From Prevotellaceae bacterium (GTDB lineage: Bacteria; Bacteroidota; Bacteroidia; Bacteroidales; UBA932), in the NCBI GenBank assembly GCA_031285695.1, contig JAITVR010000071.1, positions 1 through 8,382 of the forward strand: DNA of 8,382 bases. The letters are read 5' to 3'. Below are positions 1-6,245 of the stretch, in pieces. Position 1 is the stretch's first letter, and each line of letters begins with the position of its first letter. A program made the position numbers and the translations under genes. The notes below the pieces were generated by a model that had not been told where the DNA came from, did no database searches, and saw only the letters and a list, made by a program, of their open reading frames with translations.

Positions 1-122
1 AACAAGGACTTTTCGGGGTAAAAAGCGCTGCGGCTGTCGGTAATAATATCGCTGATAACGGCAGATTTTTTACCTGTGAACTTGCCGTTGATGATGGTGG
101 CTATGTTGGAAAGAGTGTACAT
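1..122 (-). CDS. murF: MurF-type Mur ligase, N-terminal fragment (runs off left edge)
   Basis: Reading leftward from an ATG at 122, the first 40 codons are open to the window edge. They begin MYTLSNIATIINGKF and contain ITDSRSAFYPEKSL at residues 27-40. This is the pattern of the N-terminal, UDP-binding domain of Mur ligases, where a TDSR motif is followed by a P-x-x-LFFAL-like strand. MurF adds D-Ala-D-Ala to the UDP-MurNAc-tripeptide in the cytoplasm. In Bacteroidota the gene is commonly a fusion with alanine racemase, but the part that would show this lies outside the window. The start is 32 nt after the ispE stop, so the two are probably co-transcribed. No Shine-Dalgarno is visible; the leader is A/T-rich. 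The Mur ligase fold is fairly clear. The choice of MurF over MurE or MurC is inference from the wording of this short segment. Confidence 0.72.
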   Translation of the reverse strand, partial: MYTLSNIATIINGKFTGKKSAVISDIITDSRSAFYPEKSL

Positions 123-154
123 AAAATTTCAAATTCCAAGGTTCAAATTTCAGA

Positions 155-973
155 TTAAAGCCCTTGCCGAAACACCGTGCAGCCCTCAAAAACCTGCGCT
201 GCATTTTCGGGTGCTTTTTCAAAAATGCCGAAGAGGGACGAGCCGCTGCCTGACATGGCGGCGTACACCGCGCCGCTGCTGTACAGCTGATTTTTTACAC
301 TGCGCAGCTGCGGAAATTTTGCAAAAACGCTCGGCTCAAAATCGTTTACCAGCGATTCTTTCCATGTAGAAAGTGGTTGGCGCACGATGCTTTGCAAATC
401 GCTTGCAGGTTGCCTTGGCGTAACGCCGGCGTAGGCTTCGGCGGTGCTAACGCTCACGGGCGGCTTTACGATGAGCAGCTCGTAGCCCTGCAGCTTTACC
501 TCGGCGGGCTGCAAAATTTCGCCGCGACCGGTGGCCAGCATTGGCGTGTTGTAAGTAAAGAATGCGCAGTCGCTGCCCAGCTGCGCGGCGTAGCTTTGTA
601 ATTCCTTTTGCGAAAGCGCGAGCGAAAAAAGTCGGTTGAGCGCGCACAGCACCACGGCGGCGTTGCTTGAGCCGCCGCCCAAGCCTGCGCCCGAGGGCAC
701 TATTTTGTGCAAAAAAATTTGCACCGCCGGCAGCTCAACCTCTTTTTGCAGCAGGCGGTAGGCGCGCACGCACAGGTTTTTTTCGGGTTCCACCTCAATG
801 GGCAGGCCGGTGCAGCTAATGCTTACATCGGGCTGCGCGGGAGCGGGCAGCACCTCCACCATATCGCGCCACGCCACGGGCACAAAGAGGGTTTCGATGT
901 TGTGAAAGCCATCGGCACGCTTTTGGGTAACGTGCAGGCCAAGGTTTATTTTTGCGTTGGAAAAGTGTAGCAC
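155..973 (-). CDS. ispE: 4-diphosphocytidyl-2-C-methyl-D-erythritol kinase
   Basis: This GHMP-family kinase phosphorylates CDP-methylerythritol with ATP in the MEP isoprenoid pathway in the cytosol. The product is 272 aa, close to the usual length. Visible motifs are NAKINLGL at residues 6-13 (catalytic Lys 8), the glycine-rich ATP loop SGAGLGGGSSNAA at 94-106, GSDCAFF at 133-139 (catalytic Asp 135), and the C-terminal SGSGSSLFGIF at 241-251. There is no ATG in the open frame before NAKINLGL. I chose the GTG at 973, giving MLHFSNAKINLGL, because family members start just this close to the motif. The alternative is a TTG at 994 that adds seven residues (MRKAKNT). That TTG lies inside a TACCTTTG -7 element, which argues against it. 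The downstream neighbour is the Mur ligase gene. Confidence 0.93.
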   Translation of the reverse strand: MLHFSNAKINLGLHVTQKRADGFHNIETLFVPVAWRDMVEVLPAPAQPDVSISCTGLPIEVEPEKNLCVRAYRLLQKEVELPAVQIFLHKIVPSGAGLGGGSSNAAVVLCALNRLFSLALSQKELQSYAAQLGSDCAFFTYNTPMLATGRGEILQPAEVKLQGYELLIVKPPVSVSTAEAYAGVTPRQPASDLQSIVRQPLSTWKESLVNDFEPSVFAKFPQLRSVKNQLYSSGAVYAAMSGSGSSLFGIFEKAPENAAQVFEGCTVFRQGL

Positions 974-991
974 CGTGTTTTTTGCTTTGCG

Positions 992-1025
992 CAAAGGTAC
1001 AAAATAGTTTTTGCGGTGCTACAAA
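992..1025 (-). promoter_or_regulatory. Candidate Bacteroidota promoter for ispE
   Basis: On the minus strand, TACCTTTG (999 to 992) matches the Bacteroidota -7 consensus TAnnTTTG. A TTTG at 1025 to 1022 could be the -33 element, with a 22-nt spacer, slightly longer than the usual 19-21. The -33 box falls in the T-run of the terminator of the upstream gene, so terminator and promoter overlap. If used, transcription would begin about 10-15 nt before the GTG start at 973, giving a very short leader. Confidence 0.45.
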
Positions 1026-1052
1026 AAACAAGCGGCATTGCAAATGCCGCTT
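1021..1052 (-). terminator. Rho-independent terminator after the 102-aa gene
   Basis: A perfect 10-bp stem, AAGCGGCATT (1030-1039) with AATGCCGCTT (1043-1052), closes on a 3-nt loop. Read on the minus strand it is followed by TGTTTTTTGT, a U-rich tail. It lies 27 nt beyond the stop of the minus-strand gene at 1079, and would end that transcript before ispE. Confidence 0.78.
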
Positions 1053-1078
1053 AGCAAAGTAAGGTGTGGCGCTGCGCC

Positions 1079-1387
1079 CTAACTTTTGGCCTGTATGCCA
1101 AACTCCTTCCAGAGGGTTTGCGGCACGTCGGCCTTAATAATGCGGGTGTCCTTGGCTACCTCGGCCGTTAGCTCGGCCGTTCGTGCCCGCAGCTCCTCGC
1201 TAATGTCCTTGAGCCGCGCTTTGAGCGATTCCTGCTCGCCGTCCAAGCCCTCTATGTGCCGCAGCCGCTGCTCCAGCTCGTCGGCGCGGGCGGTGGTAAT
1301 GCCGCGGTTGGCCAGCATGTCATTTTTTCTAATACCCGATGCCAGCAGGCGAGCGCTGCTCAGCGCTTGTGAAAATGTTTGTGCCAT
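1079..1387 (-). CDS. Small coiled-coil protein of unknown function
   Basis: The product is 102 aa and I do not recognise it as a named family. The sequence is highly charged and almost certainly helical. Residues 33-82 are rich in E, L, R and K with heptad-like spacing (DELEQRLRHIEGL, SLKARLKDISEELRARTAEL), suggesting a coiled coil. A conserved-looking C-terminal tail follows, DVPQTLWKEFGIQ at 87-99. No signal peptide or membrane segment is visible, so it is probably cytoplasmic. The ATG at 1387 (MAQTFSQAL) was preferred over an ORF-extending non-ATG codon at 1432 because it is preceded by an A-rich leader and because the candidate -7 element at 1430-1437 would lie inside the longer version. 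It has its own terminator and is probably monocistronic. A structural or DNA-associated role is possible, but nothing in the sequence shows it. Confidence 0.7.
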   Translation of the reverse strand: MAQTFSQALSSARLLASGIRKNDMLANRGITTARADELEQRLRHIEGLDGEQESLKARLKDISEELRARTAELTAEVAKDTRIIKADVPQTLWKEFGIQAKS

Positions 1388-1429
1388 GACTTTTGTTTTT
1401 TTAAGGTTCGTACAAAATTCAACGTGCAG

Positions 1430-1437
1430 CAAATTTA
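1430..1437 (-). promoter_or_regulatory. Candidate -7 element for the 102-aa gene
   Basis: TAAATTTG on the minus strand fits TAnnTTTG, about 42 nt before the ATG at 1387. No convincing TTTG is present at the matching -33 distance, so this is a half-supported promoter. Confidence 0.35.
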
Positions 1438-1539
1438 CTCTTTTTTTCGAAACGGCGGATTTGTGGCAGCATATTTTGTAGGATTGCCCCGAATTATTCG
1501 CAACGCTACCAAAAGGCTACAGGGAATTGTTTTTTAACC

Positions 1540-1609
1540 ACCCCCAACCCCCTAAAGGGGGCTGTAACCGAAGTGCCAATGTTATAGCCCCCTTTAGGGG
1601 GTTGGGGGT
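1540..1609. repeat. Perfect 24-nt inverted repeat, C/G-run type
   Basis: The left arm 1540-1563 and right arm 1586-1609 are exact reverse complements, separated by 22 nt. Each arm contains an internal near-palindrome (CCCCCTAAAGGGGG), so the element can fold as one long hairpin or as two small ones. C-run/TAAA/G-run words like these recur between genes in Bacteroidota; that is recollection, not a search. Peptides read through it (PQPPKGG, NPLKGA) are translations of the repeat and not evidence of coding. It sits directly before the 21-bp array. Confidence 0.9.
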
Positions 1610-1630
1610 AGCCACCAATCCCTTACGCTT

Positions 1631-1846
1631 TACCTCGAATACGTGGTATTCCAGCAAGAATATGGAGTATTCTACCTCGAATACGTGGTATTCCAACCGG
1701 AATATGGGATATTCCACCTCGAACATGGGATATTCCAACCGGAATATGTGGTATTCCACCTCGAATATGGGATATTCCAGCCGGAATGTGGGATATTCTA
1801 CCTCGAATATGGCAGATTCCAGCTGGAGCTCGTCATATTCCACCTC
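1631..1846. repeat. Array of ten 21-bp palindromic units
   Basis: Ten units start at 1637, 1658, 1679, 1700, 1721, 1742, 1763, 1784, 1805 and 1826. Each is a 15-nt imperfect or perfect palindrome of the form GAATAT-GGG-ATATTC plus a 6-nt spacer. Spacers alternate between a YACCTC type and a CARCCG type, giving a 42-bp higher-order period. Units 1, 3, 4 and 7 pair perfectly, units 2, 6 and 8 pair with one G-U wobble in a plus-strand RNA, units 5 and 9 have one mismatch, and unit 10 is degenerate. A further decayed unit may follow at 1847-1861. Because 21 is a multiple of three, frames stay open on both strands and spell heptads such as FEVEYPI or YSTSNMG. I judge these to be by-products. Confidence 0.95.
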
Positions 1847-1852
1847 AAAATC

Positions 1853-1917
1853 TGCCATTTTGTCATTGCCCTGTCAGCATTAAGAGCTACCTTTGCCGCT
1901 TGGCACAGGAGTTGATA
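1853..1917 (+). promoter_or_regulatory. Candidate promoter/operator cluster upstream of groES
   Basis: Three signals lie together. TGCCATTTTGTCA (1853-1865) is a near-palindrome with a further CTGTCAG at 1871-1877. TTG (1866-1868), a 19-nt gap and TACCTTTG (1888-1895) fit the Bacteroidota vegetative -33/-7 layout. TTGGCACAGGAGTTGATA (1900-1917) resembles a sigma-54 -24/-12 element, with GG and then GA ten bases later, where GC is expected. No gene begins soon after, and the next one is groES about 220 nt on, so this may be a chaperonin promoter displaced by the inverted repeat at 1983-2057. The identity of each signal is inference. Confidence 0.38.
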
Positions 1918-1982
1918 CCTAAATGCTCGGAAAAATGAAGGAAGGGAGTCGTTCTGTTTTCCTGTTTTAGGCTCTCGTGGGC

Positions 1983-2057
1983 TGTCATGCTGAGCTTGTC
2001 GAAGCATTGGGCGTTGGGTTTCCCCCGCCGCACCCCTTCGACAGACTCAGGGTGACA
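1983..2057. repeat. Imperfect inverted repeat, dispersed-element type
   Basis: The left arm 1983-2009 (TGTCATGCTGAGCTTGTCGA and onward) and right arm 2031-2057 (ending CAGACTCAGGGTGACA) are imperfect reverse complements, with about 21 nt between. The CTGAG..TGTCGAAG core is shared by both arms. Words of this kind are known as dispersed intergenic repeats in many bacterial genomes. Here it lies between the promoter-like cluster and groES. Confidence 0.7.
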
Positions 2058-2135
2058 ACGCGCAGAGCGGCTAAAGTACATAGTTCATATATATTTCTAT
2101 TTTCTAAAAATTATTAACTAAAAACCAAAAAAATT

Positions 2136-2405
2136 ATGGCAGTAAAACCATTGCAAGACAGGGTGCTCGTGGAGCCCCGCGAGGCCGAAGAAAAAACCGC
2201 AAGCGGCCTGTACATTCCTGACACGGCGAAGGAAAAACCCCAGCGCGGTAAGGTAGTAGCCGTGGGCAGCGGCAAAAAGGACGAGCCCATGGAGGTAAAG
2301 GCCGGCGATGAGGTGCTGTACGGCAAGTACGCCGGCACCGAGCTTACGGTCGAGGGCAAGGATTACCTCATTCTGCGCCAGTCCGATATTTTGGCAATAG
2401 TTTAA
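2136..2405 (+). CDS. groES: Co-chaperonin GroES (Hsp10)
   Basis: The product, 89 aa, is the heptameric lid of the GroEL chamber in the cytoplasm and cycles on and off with ATP. It starts [14 protein letters not shown], the canonical first strand. The mobile loop that contacts GroEL is at about residues 16-34, with GLYIP at 24-28. GKVVAVGSG (38-46), [15 protein letters not shown] (56-70) and the C-terminal [13 protein letters not shown] complete the beta-barrel subunit. It is slightly shorter than the 97-aa E. coli form, with no missing core segment. The ATG follows an A-rich leader (ctaaaaaccaaaaaaatt) with no Shine-Dalgarno, as expected for Bacteroidota. groEL follows after 108 nt in the same direction. 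No CIRCE-type TTAGCACTC-N9-GAGTGCTAA operator is visible upstream, so HrcA control is not indicated. Confidence 0.98.
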   Translation: MAVKPLQDRVLVEPREAEEKTASGLYIPDTAKEKPQRGKVVAVGSGKKDEPMEVKAGDEVLYGKYAGTELTVEGKDYLILRQSDILAIV

Positions 2406-2419
2406 AAGACATGCGATTG

Positions 2420-2474
2420 TTCGACACGCGACATGCGAAAATGCATTGTCGCATGTCGCATATCGCAAGTCGAA
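2420..2474. repeat. Stem-loop in the groES-groEL spacer
   Basis: GCGACATGCGA (2428-2438) and TCGCATGTCGC (2449-2459) form a perfect 11-bp stem with a 10-nt loop. The outer words TTCGAC (2420-2425) and GTCGAA (2469-2474) can pair as an extension, with a bulge on the right side. GACATGCGA also occurs directly at 2408-2416. No U-run follows, so it is not a standard terminator. It could act in RNA processing or partial attenuation, or be a passive intergenic repeat. Confidence 0.7.
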
Positions 2475-2479
2475 AATCT

Positions 2480-4148
<1,669 letters not shown>

Positions 4149-4152
4149 AAAG

Positions 4153-4178
4153 AAAAAGCGGCGAAAGCCGCTTTTTTT
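4153..4178 (+). terminator. Rho-independent terminator of the groESL operon
   Basis: AAAAAGCGGC (4153-4162) pairs with GCCGCTTTTT (4167-4176) around a GAAA tetraloop, and the 3' arm runs into seven T residues. It begins 5 nt after the groEL stop. Its A-run and T-run make it plausible on both strands. Confidence 0.9.
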
Positions 4179-4181
4179 AGC

Positions 4182-4189
4182 TACCTTTG
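4182..4189 (+). promoter_or_regulatory. -7 element for the toxin-antitoxin module
   Basis: TACCTTTG exactly fits the Bacteroidota -7 consensus TAnnTTTG, 24 nt before the antitoxin ATG. It abuts the groESL terminator, and no TTTG is seen at the -33 distance, where the terminator stem lies. It suggests transcription of the module independent of groEL. Confidence 0.5.
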
Positions 4190-4213
4190 CCACAATCTCT
4201 ATATTTTTCAGCC

Positions 4214-4417
4214 ATGGAAACCATTACCTTAACCTACCAAACGGGCAGCGTTTTTGCAAAAAAAATGTTAGCCGCCTTGTTAGCTTCCGGAGCATTTTCT
4301 GCTAAAAAAGAAAGGCGAAGAAAAAGCGAACTCCAAAAATCTATTGAAGAGGCAAGGCAGGGTGGCTACTTTGTTGCTAAAAACGCCAAAGATGCCATTG
4401 CTAAATGTTTGGTGTGA
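4214..4417 (+). CDS. Putative antitoxin of a type II toxin-antitoxin pair
   Basis: The product is 67 aa. It begins METITLTYQTGSVFAKKMLAALL, a short beta segment followed by a helix, then a very basic stretch KKERRRKSELQ (31-41) and ends IEEARQGGYFVAKNAKDAIAKCLV. It does not clearly show a RelB/DinJ or Phd motif, so the antitoxin call rests mainly on context: small size, position just before a YafQ-like toxin, and a stop codon that overlaps the toxin start (TGATG). A protein of this role would bind and inhibit the toxin and often represses its own promoter. The start ATG at 4214 was chosen over a non-ATG codon at 4187 because that codon lies inside the TACCTTTG promoter element. The basic middle could contact DNA, which is inference. 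Confidence 0.66.
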   Translation: METITLTYQTGSVFAKKMLAALLASGAFSAKKERRRKSELQKSIEEARQGGYFVAKNAKDAIAKCLV

Positions 4418-4689
4418 TGTACGAGATTAGGGTATCCAACCGATTTAAAAAGCAGGTTAAGCTGTGCGAAAAGCGGGGCTACGACCTTGCCCTTCTTGAG
4501 CAAGCCATTGCTATTTTGGCCGAAGCGGGCACGCTGCCTGCTGCCTACCGTGCTCATAAGTTATCGGGTAGCTACAGCGGCTACTGGGAGTGCCACATCA
4601 AGGGCGATTGGCTGCTAATATGGGAGCAAAACGACTTGGAGCTGTTTCTCCTTTTTACAGGCACCGGAACGCATTCTGACTTATTTTAA
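4417..4689 (+). CDS. YafQ/RelE-family mRNA interferase toxin
   Basis: The product, 90 aa, is the usual size for a YafQ-type toxin, a ribosome-dependent endoribonuclease that cleaves mRNA in the A site. The sequence shows the family frame: an N-terminal YEIRVSNRFKKQVK strand-helix start, a central helical pair, HKLSGSYSGYWECHIKGDWLLIW at about 47-69, and a C-terminal TGTHSDLF (83-90). His 47, His 60, Asp 64, Trp 65, His 86 and Phe 90 line up with the residues needed for YafQ activity, so the toxin looks intact. I chose the ATG at 4417, which shares a base with the antitoxin stop, over one at 4405 that would add MFGV, because translational coupling and the family start (MYEI) favour it. It is followed by a stem-loop and convergent genes. 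Confidence 0.87.
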   Translation: MYEIRVSNRFKKQVKLCEKRGYDLALLEQAIAILAEAGTLPAAYRAHKLSGSYSGYWECHIKGDWLLIWEQNDLELFLLFTGTGTHSDLF

Positions 4690-4720
4690 AACGGAAGCAG
4701 GTTTCTTTTTACAAGTTCGT

Positions 4721-4770
4721 AAAGTTCATAAAGAATAAAAGTCAATCTACTTTTAAACTTTATGAACTTT
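4721..4770. terminator. Long stem-loop between convergent genes
   Basis: The 22-nt arms 4721-4742 and 4749-4770 pair at 20 of 22 positions around a 6-nt loop. The outer 13 bp (AAAGTTCATAAAG with CTTTATGAACTTT) are perfect. It lies 32 nt past the toxin stop and 22 nt past the stop of the minus-strand barrel gene. The right arm leads into TTTTTA on the plus strand, and A-rich sequence lies to its left, so it may end transcripts from both sides. It is A/T-rich for a terminator, and could also be an intergenic repeat. Confidence 0.6.
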
Positions 4771-4791
4771 TTACTTTATAAACTATCAAAC

Positions 4792-5448
4792 CTACAGCTC
4801 AAAACCAATCTTTGCCCCAAGCACAAGGTAGTTGCCGCGGCGCGCCATGCTCCACATGCCGCCGTCAAAGCTGATGTCATCATCGTAGCGCTTATTTACA
4901 AAGCTGTATCGAAAGCCAACGCCCCAGTACAGGTCAAAGAAAAAGCCGTAGAGCGTGGGTATTTGCCAACCCATTACCGCGCTTGCGCCTACTCTGTTAA
5001 TGTTTTGCTGATTGTTGACGCTGCCGTACTCGTAGGTGGGCAGCCCGTTTTCGTCGGTGTTATAAAAAGTGGTGGCAAGGTAGCCAGCTTGAAAAAAGTT
5101 GTAGTTTATGCCCAAAGCCCAATACAAAGGTTTTCCCTCTTTTGGAAAAATACGATAGTTTAGCTCCAGCCCCAGGCCTTTCATATCGCTTATGTCGTTA
5201 CCGTTGTCGTACAGCGAGAAGTTGGAGGCGTCGCCGTTGAAGTAGTACAGCTGCGGGGCAATTACCAGCTGGTGGCTCGGCTTGAGGTAGGGCTGAATGT
5301 CAATGCGCAGCCCGTTGTATAACAAAGTTTGCGGCTGTAGGGCAAATCCTATTCTTGGGTTTTCGCTATTTTCCACCGCATCTTTTGCCTGCGCAAAGGC
5401 AGCAAGGGAAAGCCCTGCAAGCAGCGCGGCGAACAAGTATTTTTTCAT
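4792..5448 (-). CDS. Outer-membrane beta-barrel protein
   Basis: The product is 218 aa with no recognised family name. It opens with a Sec signal peptide, MKKYLFAALLAGLSLAAFAQ, with likely cleavage after AFA (residue 19). The rest is a run of alternating hydrophobic/polar strands rich in Y, F and G: RIGFALQPQTLLYNGL, HQLVIAPQLYYFNG, GLGLELNYRIFP, LYWALGINYNFFQAGYLAT, GASAVMGWQ, FFFDLYWGVGFRYSF, and a final strand NYLVLGAKIGFEL ending near an aromatic residue. This fits a small 8- to 10-stranded outer-membrane barrel. An in-frame ATG at 5478 would add ten residues (MYKIYKNGIA) before the signal peptide. The ATG at 5448 is preferred because it places the Lys-Lys at the N-terminus as usual. It is the third gene of an operon with two LVIVD lipoproteins, suggesting a shared envelope role. 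Confidence 0.82.
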   Translation of the reverse strand: MKKYLFAALLAGLSLAAFAQAKDAVENSENPRIGFALQPQTLLYNGLRIDIQPYLKPSHQLVIAPQLYYFNGDASNFSLYDNGNDISDMKGLGLELNYRIFPKEGKPLYWALGINYNFFQAGYLATTFYNTDENGLPTYEYGSVNNQQNINRVGASAVMGWQIPTLYGFFFDLYWGVGFRYSFVNKRYDDDISFDGGMWSMARRGNYLVLGAKIGFEL

Positions 5449-5481
5449 GGCAATACCGTTTTTATAAATCTTGTACATGGT

Positions 5482-6237
5482 TTACTCCACATCAATTTGG
5501 CTTAGCTGAATAATGGTATCGGCAGTGTAGCGGTACTGCCGCAGGCCGTGGCTCCCCATGGCTACCAGCAGGTTGCCCGAAGGAATAACATCGTAGGCAT
5601 CGGGAAAGGGAAACTTGTGCCTCAGCTCAATGTTGTTTACGTTGGCTGCGTTATACACTTTCAGAAAATCTTTATCGCACACAAACAGCGTGGTATCATC
5701 AACCCCCACGCCCTGCGGACCTTCCATGGGGTAACTTTTTATGAACTCCGGCCTGCTTTTATTGGCAATCGAAATTATTTGCAGCTCATTTACGTTTCGC
5801 TGGCAGCTTACGTTGCCGTTGTTGAGGGTAACAAAAGCGTACTTATCGTTGACCGCCACGGGGTCGCAGCTGTAGGCGTGTGGCACCATCGATAGCGCCT
5901 CGGGCTGCGCGGAGTTGGCAGCATTAACATCGTAAATATACATGCCGTTGCGCGAGCCGATAAAAAGGTAGCCGTCATTCGGAAAAATAGTTTCGATGTC
6001 AAAGCCCACGTAGGCTGACGATACCCGCACTGGGGCTGCCGCATTGCTAATGTCGAAGGCTTGCAGCTTGTACTCGTCCACCGTGTAAAGGTAGTTACCT
6101 ACCACGGCAAAGCGCGCCATAGAGCCGCCCTGCCCACTGCCGTCGGGCGAAGCGCTTTCGCCGGCATCACTACCACCATCTTTTTGGCAAGCACAAAGAG
6201 CCAAAAGAAGCGCAAGAAATAGGCAAGCATTTTTCAT
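5482..6237 (-). CDS. LVIVD-repeat lipoprotein, C-terminal-half type
   Basis: The product is 251 aa. A lipoprotein signal ends at Cys 17 (LCAC, residues 14-17), followed by QKDGGSDAGE; the QKD at +2 to +4 partly matches the QKDDE-type surface-export signal described in Capnocytophaga, so surface exposure is plausible. After a Gly/Ser linker (residues 21-39), short LVIVD-type repeats fold as beta-propeller blades: VVGNYLYTVDEYKLQAFDIS (45-64), DGYLFIGSRNGMYIYDVN (88-105), NDKYAFVTLNNG (130-141), ELQIISIANKSRPEFIKSYP (151-170), DTTLFVCDKDFLKVYNAANV (181-200) and GNLLVAMGSHGLRQY (221-235). Function is unknown for the family. The ATG is 8 nt after the upstream lipoprotein stop, in a different frame. 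Together the two resemble one longer LVIVD protein, with the present gene carrying the SMARFAVVGNYLYTVD half. Confidence 0.84.
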   Translation of the reverse strand: MKNACLFLALLLALCACQKDGGSDAGESASPDGSGQGGSMARFAVVGNYLYTVDEYKLQAFDISNAAAPVRVSSAYVGFDIETIFPNDGYLFIGSRNGMYIYDVNAANSAQPEALSMVPHAYSCDPVAVNDKYAFVTLNNGNVSCQRNVNELQIISIANKSRPEFIKSYPMEGPQGVGVDDTTLFVCDKDFLKVYNAANVNNIELRHKFPFPDAYDVIPSGNLLVAMGSHGLRQYRYTADTIIQLSQIDVE

Positions 6238-6245
6238 AACAAAAG

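Noticed and set aside
1631..1846. CRISPR array
   Set aside because: Units are 21 bp, spacers are 6 nt and drawn from two types, and no cas gene is nearby.
1517..1858. 113-codon minus-strand reading frame with FEVEYPI/FRLEYPI heptads
   Set aside because: It is the translation of the 21-bp array and the inverted repeat. Equally long open frames exist on the plus strand, unit differences are mostly non-synonymous, and no promoter is seen before its ATG.
1527..1915. Plus-strand reading frames with YSTSNMG and FHLEYGIF heptads
   Set aside because: Same array read in other frames; the 21-nt period keeps every frame open. They have no promoter and no other protein-like sequence.
1920..1970. Tiny reading frame MLGKMKEGSRSVFLF after the promoter-like cluster
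   Set aside because: Only 15 codons with no recognisable feature; not supportable as a gene.
2058..2135. Promoter immediately before groES and a CIRCE operator
   Set aside because: TATATTTC near 2090 is only a weak -7 match with no -33 element at the right distance, and no CIRCE inverted repeat is present.
4762..5163. 133-codon plus-strand frame opposite the barrel gene
   Set aside because: It begins inside the stem-loop and reads against a gene with a clear signal peptide and strands.
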